This document shows positions 7,379 through 10,738 of a stretch of DNA of 10,738 bases, one piece after another. Position 1 is the first letter of the stretch. Each line of letters starts with the position of its first letter. The notes below the pieces were generated by a model, which did no database searches, had not been told where the DNA came from, and saw only the letters and a list, made by a program, of their open reading frames with translations. This DNA comes from an uncultured Eubacteriales bacterium (lineage in GTDB: Bacteria > Bacillota > Clostridia > Christensenellales > CAG-138): positions 1-10,738 of the forward strand of contig CACXNN010000028.1 in NCBI GenBank assembly GCA_902768995.1, given 5' to 3'. Made by a program: the position numbers and the translations under genes.

Positions 7379-7406
7379 ACTATAGCAACCTGTTCCACGT
7401 TCTTAA
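7379..7406 (-). promoter_or_regulatory. candidate promoter for the coiled-coil/lepB unit
   Basis: On the minus strand TTAAGA (7406-7401) and TATAGT (7384-7379) are separated by 16 bases, ending 33 bases before the ATG at 7345. The -10 has five of six consensus bases, the -35 four. A TAGCAACC direct repeat (7369-7376 and 7383-7390, 14 bases apart) overlaps the -10, and a dyad covers the -35. Confidence 0.45.
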
Positions 7407-7414
7407 ACGGTGAA
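7393..7414. promoter_or_regulatory. imperfect dyad, possible operator
   Basis: A 22-base element of the form TTC-2-CGTT-4-AACG-2-GAA has 7 of 11 symmetric pairs and covers the -35 of the minus-strand promoter, in the divergent region between the coiled-coil/lepB unit and the DtxR-like gene. It does not look like a classical DtxR or MntR box. A protein binding site is possible but chance cannot be excluded. Confidence 0.3.
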
Positions 7415-7527
7415 CTTTTTTCGTCTGATGGAGCAGCCTGTCGCAAAAGAGGCCCCGACACACCTATCGACAGCATCTAAACGAAAGACCCACGGTATGA
7501 TCGTTTTGAAAGATTTGGGCTGGAGAC

Positions 7528-7558
7528 TTGCAAAAAAACGGATATATGATACTATAAC
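7528..7558 (+). promoter_or_regulatory. candidate promoter for the DtxR-like gene
   Basis: TTGCAA (7528-7533) lies upstream of an AT-rich block with TATAAC at 7553-7558 (19-base spacing) and overlapping ACTATA/TATGAT alternatives. It ends about 24 bases before the ATG at 7582. The exact -10 is uncertain, but this is the only AT-rich stretch directly upstream of the plus-strand unit. Confidence 0.4.
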
Positions 7559-7581
7559 AATAGATGAGAGGAGGCGATCGG

Positions 7582-7953
7582 ATGCGCTTGCAGGAATCCG
7601 GAGAGATGTATTTGGAAACCATTCTTATTCTTTCCCAAAAGCTGGAACATGTGCGTTCCCTGGACGTGGCGGAGCACATGGGCTTCAGCAAGCCCAGCGT
7701 TTCCCGAGCGGTGGGCCTTTTGAAGAGCGCCGGATATCTGCTGATGGATCCCACAGGATATCTGACCCTCACCGAATCCGGCCGGGCCGTGGCCGAAAAG
7801 ATCTACGAGCGTCACAACACCCTGTCCCAATTCTTCATCAGCATCGGCGTGGATGAGAAGACCGCTTTGGAGGACGCCTGCAAGGTGGAGCATTACATCA
7901 GCGACGCCACCTTCGAGCGGATCAAAGCTTTCGCGCAGAAGGAAAAGTCCTGA
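7582..7953 (+). CDS. short DtxR/MntR-family metal-dependent transcriptional regulator
   Basis: DNA-binding repressor that needs a bound divalent metal. 123 residues: winged helix-turn-helix about 1-70 (recognition helix in SKPSVSRAVGLL, 36-47; wing TGYLTLTESG, 58-67) and the metal/dimerisation domain about 71-120. There is no C-terminal SH3-like domain, so it has the short MntR-like build. The ligand positions read Met9 (GEMYLETI), Cys100, Glu103 and His104 (DACKVEH), matching the primary site of DtxR (M10, C102, E105, H106) rather than MntR (D8, E99, E102, H103). His78 matches DtxR H79, but the other ancillary-site ligands are not evident. Start: ATG at 7582 with GAGGAGG seven bases upstream; the in-frame ATG at 7564 sits before that ribosome site and is rejected. 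No metal transporter is in view. Confidence 0.92.
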   Translation: MRLQESGEMYLETILILSQKLEHVRSLDVAEHMGFSKPSVSRAVGLLKSAGYLLMDPTGYLTLTESGRAVAEKIYERHNTLSQFFISIGVDEKTALEDACKVEHYISDATFERIKAFAQKEKS

Positions 7954-7967
7954 GGGTTTGGACCGCC

Positions 7968-7990
7968 GGCAGCCATGGGGCTGCCTTTTC
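7968..7990 (+). terminator. hairpin terminator or attenuator after the DtxR-like gene
   Basis: A perfect 7-bp stem (GGCAGCC at 7968-7974 with GGCTGCC at 7979-7985), four-base loop ATGG, followed by TTTTC. It lies between the regulator stop (7953) and the ribosome site of the next gene (GGAG at about 7997-8000). The short T-tail suggests partial termination, so the downstream gene could be read through or have its own promoter. Confidence 0.72.
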
Positions 7991-8006
7991 AAAATAAGGA
8001 GATACT

Positions 8007-9623
8007 ATGGATCGCATCATAGATTACGTTCGTTGGTATGCAGACCTTCCCTTTGATATAGTCCCCTTCAACGAGGTGGACAATCTGGTCTTCTGCGGGC
8101 TGTCCTACTGGAAGTTTCCCGATATGGATTGGAAGCGGAACAAGAAGCATACCCTGCGCGAATGCTTCGAAAGCCTTCACGGGGAACCCGTGCAGATGAT
8201 GACCACCGAAAAGGACGAGACCATGCCGGACTTCGTTCGGTATGCGGCGGAATCCAAGCGCTTCGGGGATCTCTATGTCAGCAACTACGTGGACGAATTC
8301 TATCCCGAGATACCCATCCAGTTCTCTGCAATCACATTCCATCTGGATAGATTCACGAGATACATCGCTTTTCGCGGCACGGACAGCTCCATCGCCGGGT
8401 GGAAAGAGGATTTTATGATCAGCTTCACCCAGACCAAAGCCCAGGAGCGCAGTTTGGAGTATCTGGATAAGCACATTCGCCCCGGCCGGTCCTACTACGT
8501 GGGCGGGCACAGCAAGGGCGCCAACGAAGTGCTCTACGCCGCCGCGCTGCTGCCGAAAAAGAAGAGGTCCCAGCTGAAGCATCTGTTCATCAACGACGGG
8601 CCCGGGTTCTGCAAGGAGGTGCTGGACCCTAAGCTGATCGAATCTATCAACCCCATCTCCACCACCATCCGGCCTGAATTCTGCGTGATCGGCAAGATCT
8701 TCGAGCCAAAGATCGACGATTGCCGCATCGTCAAGAGCACCCAGAAGGCAGGCATGCAGCACTCCATCTTCTCCTGGGGCATCGATGCGGGTGACCTTGC
8801 CTTAGCTGATGCCTACGATCCCCAAAGCGTATCTATGGGCGTGGTGTTCGACCGATGGATGGAGAACGTATCCCCCGAAGAACGGAAAACCTTCACCGAA
8901 GGCATATTCGGTGCGCTGGAGGAGGACGGCTCCCTGACGCTGTCCGATGTTTTGGAAAAGTGGCCTGCCTCCATCGAGAATGTCATCGTGTCGGTCCTCG
9001 ACGGGGACCAAGCCACCAAGGACACTTTGAAAAAGCTGCCGGAAGCGGCCATCCAGGAGGAATTGAAAGCCGCCAACAAGGTCACCAAGAAAGTCAAGAA
9101 GGAGATCGCTCATCAGCCGTATCTTTTGGATGCCGCCATCGGGCTGATCGGCTTGCTGCTTTTGCTGCTTCCCGTCAGGGTCTTCGATATCTTTTTGGCG
9201 ATCCTCCTGTTCCTGGTGTTCGCCGCCGAAACGACGTTCACCGTCCGCCGTCTGATGAAGAACCATTGGAACATGCAGGCGGAACGGATGCGCATCATGC
9301 TGTGCATCGCCCTGCTGGTCATCTTCCTGTTGATCCTCGTCAAGGATCAGGCGCTGTTCGTGCTCAGTTCCGCGCTCTTCGGCGGCATCCTGCTGTTCTA
9401 CGCGTACTTCACGGCATCCAAGCTGAAGGAGGATCGGAAGTTTGGTCCGTTCTTCTGGTTCCATCTCATCGAAGCCATCGTCTTTTCCATCTGCGGTCTG
9501 TTCATTTTGGTCGCTCCTCAATGGATCATCCGGTGGTATTCCATCGTTGTGGGCAGTATCCTTATCGTGGATGCCGCCATCCACGCCATCATACAATTGC
9601 TGAAGATCAAGAACGAGAAATGA
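8007..9623 (+). CDS. DUF2974 (Mbeg1-like) alpha/beta hydrolase fused to a C-terminal multi-span membrane domain
   Basis: 538 residues with two parts. Residues about 1-365 resemble DUF2974 lipase-like proteins: opening helix and substrate-region motif NEVDNLVFCGLSYW (22-35), AFRGTDSSIAGWKEDF (121-136) as in class-3-type lipases, the nucleophile elbow GHSKG (167-171, Ser169), FINDGPGF (194-201, possible acid Asp197) and MQHSIFSW (250-257, possible catalytic His252). Substrate unknown; an ester or lipid is the usual guess. Residues about 374-534 form about six hydrophobic spans (near 374-390, 392-409, 429-445, 447-468, 482-503 and 508-532) with an LRR-like basic loop between the second and third, resembling HdeD/DUF308 proteins. 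No signal peptide, so the hydrolase domain should be cytoplasmic and held at the membrane. ATG at 8007 has GGAG six bases upstream. It follows the DtxR-like gene after a hairpin and precedes the MBL gene by 24 bases. Confidence 0.85.
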   Translation: MDRIIDYVRWYADLPFDIVPFNEVDNLVFCGLSYWKFPDMDWKRNKKHTLRECFESLHGEPVQMMTTEKDETMPDFVRYAAESKRFGDLYVSNYVDEFYPEIPIQFSAITFHLDRFTRYIAFRGTDSSIAGWKEDFMISFTQTKAQERSLEYLDKHIRPGRSYYVGGHSKGANEVLYAAALLPKKKRSQLKHLFINDGPGFCKEVLDPKLIESINPISTTIRPEFCVIGKIFEPKIDDCRIVKSTQKAGMQHSIFSWGIDAGDLALADAYDPQSVSMGVVFDRWMENVSPEERKTFTEGIFGALEEDGSLTLSDVLEKWPASIENVIVSVLDGDQATKDTLKKLPEAAIQEELKAANKVTKKVKKEIAHQPYLLDAAIGLIGLLLLLLPVRVFDIFLAILLFLVFAAETTFTVRRLMKNHWNMQAERMRIMLCIALLVIFLLILVKDQALFVLSSALFGGILLFYAYFTASKLKEDRKFGPFFWFHLIEAIVFSICGLFILVAPQWIIRWYSIVVGSILIVDAAIHAIIQLLKIKNEK

Positions 9624-9647
9624 TTTTTCGATGCGGAGGAAGGTAAT

Positions 9648-10738
9648 ATGAAGATCACGTTTATCGGAGCCGCCCATGAAGTGACCGGCAGCTGTACCCT
9701 CCTGGAGAACGGAGGCAAGTATTACCTGGTGGACAAAGGCATGGAACAGGGCGTGGATATGTTTGAAAACGTGCCCCTGCCCGTAGCCCCAGAAGAAATC
9801 AGCGCCGTTTTCATCACCCATGCCCATATAGACCATACCGGCATGCTGCCCAAGCTCTATAAGGACGGATTTCGCGGCCCCGTCTACGCCACGTCCGCCA
9901 CCTGCAGCCTTTGCAACATCATGCTGCTGGACTCCGCCCACATCCAGGAATCGGAGGCGGAATGGCGTAATCGCAAGGCCACCCGTTCCGGTGATGAAGT
10001 CATAGAGCCCCTCTACACCGCGGAGGACGTCCACGGGCTCATGCCCCTCTTCCGCCCCTGCCGCTACGGGGATACCATCCCTGTGGACGACTCGATCGAT
10101 ATCCGGTTCACCGACATTGGGCACCTGTTGGGCTCGGCCTGCATCGAGATTTGGATGCGGGAGGGTGAAACTGCTAAGAAGATCGTCTTCAGCGGCGACG
10201 TGGGGAACACGGATCAACCCATCATCCGGGACCCGCAAAACGTGTCCGATGCGGATTATCTGGTCATCGAATCCACCTACGGGGATCGACTCCATGAGTC
10301 CACCGAAGGCATCGACGTGGTTTCGGATTTTGCCGCCTTCCTACAGCGGACACTGGATCGGGGCGGGAACGTGGTGATCCCCGCCTTTGCCGTAGGCCGG
10401 ACCCAGGAACTGCTGTACGCTTTGCGGGAGATCAAAGCCCGCGGGCTGCTGCACGGCCATGACGACGCGCCGGTGTTCTTGGACAGCCCCCTGGCCCAGG
10501 AAGCCACCGCCATCTTCCGGGACGTGGATGAATCCTACCTGGACGAGGAGGCGCTGGAGATTCTCCATCGGGGCGAAAACCCCGTCTGGTTCGATGGGCT
10601 GGAGCTCTCGGTGACCACGGAGGACTCCATCGCCATCAACAACGACCCGCGGCCCAAGGTCATCATCTCCGCCAGCGGCATGTGCGACGCGGGCCGCATT
10701 CGGCACCACTTGAAGCACAACCTGTGGGACGAAAAGAA
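9648..10738 (+). CDS. metallo-beta-lactamase/beta-CASP family RNA-processing-type hydrolase, 3'-truncated by window edge
   Basis: Open frame from ATG 9648 to the window end, 363 residues seen; the family usually runs to about 450-550. Zinc-binding motifs: HAHIDH (58-63), His159 (DIGHLLGSA) and Asp184 (FSGDVGN). beta-CASP motifs: Glu208 in ESTYGDR, IPAFAVGRTQELLY (244-257) and ISASGMCDAGRIRHHL (340-355), typical of CPSF73/YSH1-like nucleases. The last metal-binding His is expected beyond the edge. Near the N-terminus VDKGMEQG replaces the more usual DCGxxQG. By family it cleaves RNA, probably in the cytosol; substrates are not known. It is not RNase J, whose HxHxDH surroundings and length differ. 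A strong GGAGGAAGG precedes the ATG, 24 bases after the hydrolase stop, so the two are likely co-transcribed. Confidence 0.93.
   Translation, partial: MKITFIGAAHEVTGSCTLLENGGKYYLVDKGMEQGVDMFENVPLPVAPEEISAVFITHAHIDHTGMLPKLYKDGFRGPVYATSATCSLCNIMLLDSAHIQESEAEWRNRKATRSGDEVIEPLYTAEDVHGLMPLFRPCRYGDTIPVDDSIDIRFTDIGHLLGSACIEIWMREGETAKKIVFSGDVGNTDQPIIRDPQNVSDADYLVIESTYGDRLHESTEGIDVVSDFAAFLQRTLDRGGNVVIPAFAVGRTQELLYALREIKARGLLHGHDDAPVFLDSPLAQEATAIFRDVDESYLDEEALEILHRGENPVWFDGLELSVTTEDSIAINNDPRPKVIISASGMCDAGRIRHHLKHNLWDEK

Noticed and set aside
7564..7581. Upstream ATG of the DtxR-like gene at 7564
   Set aside because: The GAGGAGG ribosome site lies inside this extension and is placed correctly for the ATG at 7582; the homologous N-terminus also begins there.
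7346..7581. A classical DtxR or MntR operator near the regulator gene
   Set aside because: No stretch resembling the TTAGGTTAGCCTAACCTAA-type or TTTGCCTTAAGGAAAC-type boxes was found by eye.
7410..7856. 148-codon plus-strand frame beginning in the divergent region
   Set aside because: It overlaps the DtxR-like gene in another frame, has no ribosome site and gives an Arg/Pro-rich translation; the promoter elements fit better for this stretch.
8802..10295. 497-codon minus-strand open frame spanning the end of the DUF2974 gene and the MBL gene
   Set aside because: It crosses two well-supported plus-strand genes and their intergenic gap, has no recognisable motif, and is rich in Asp/Gly/His/Gln as expected for an antisense shadow in GC-rich DNA.

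Overview
The window is a gene-dense, GC-rich bacterial chromosome segment. The order of genes, the strong Shine-Dalgarno sequences, the short DtxR-like regulator, the DUF2974-type hydrolase and the general protein style suggest an anaerobic Gram-positive bacterium of the Clostridia, probably a high-GC uncultured lineage. That placement is inference from gene content; no rRNA or other taxonomic marker is present. I see no tRNA, rRNA, CRISPR array, insertion sequence or prophage gene.

Layout. (1) Bases 1-711 hold the 3' part of psuG (pseudouridine-5'-phosphate glycosidase), plus strand, cut by the window edge. (2) A bidirectional hairpin terminator near 730-761 separates it from a convergent minus-strand cell-wall operon, read right to left: mreC (6316-5486), mreD (5484-4987), a large PBP2/MrdA transpeptidase (4990-2342) and a membrane-anchored NlpC/P60 endopeptidase with two peptidoglycan-binding repeats (2255-768). 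mreB and rodA are not in the window. (3) Upstream, also on the minus strand but separated by a clear terminator hairpin (6402-6452), is a two-gene unit: a small coiled-coil protein (7345-7061) overlapping signal peptidase I, lepB (7064-6474). (4) A divergent intergenic region (7346-7581) carries candidate promoters in both directions and a dyad over one -35 site. (5) The plus-strand unit that follows holds a short DtxR-family metalloregulator (7582-7953), a hairpin, a DUF2974-type alpha/beta hydrolase fused to a multi-span membrane domain (8007-9623), and a metallo-beta-lactamase/beta-CASP RNA-processing-type protein (9648 to the right edge, incomplete).

Functional reading. The centre of the window serves the cell envelope: MreC and MreD scaffold the elongation machinery, PBP2 crosslinks new peptidoglycan, the NlpC/P60 enzyme probably cuts peptides to allow growth, and LepB cleaves exported precursors. 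The plus-strand genes on the right are less clearly connected; the regulator may control its own unit in response to a divalent metal.

Nothing here is convincingly a new system. The most notable points are the hydrolase-membrane fusion, an extra helical segment in the PBP2 transpeptidase domain, the NlpC/P60 enzyme placed at the end of the mreCD-mrdA cluster, the iron-type ligand set in a very short DtxR protein, and the coiled-coil/lepB coupling.
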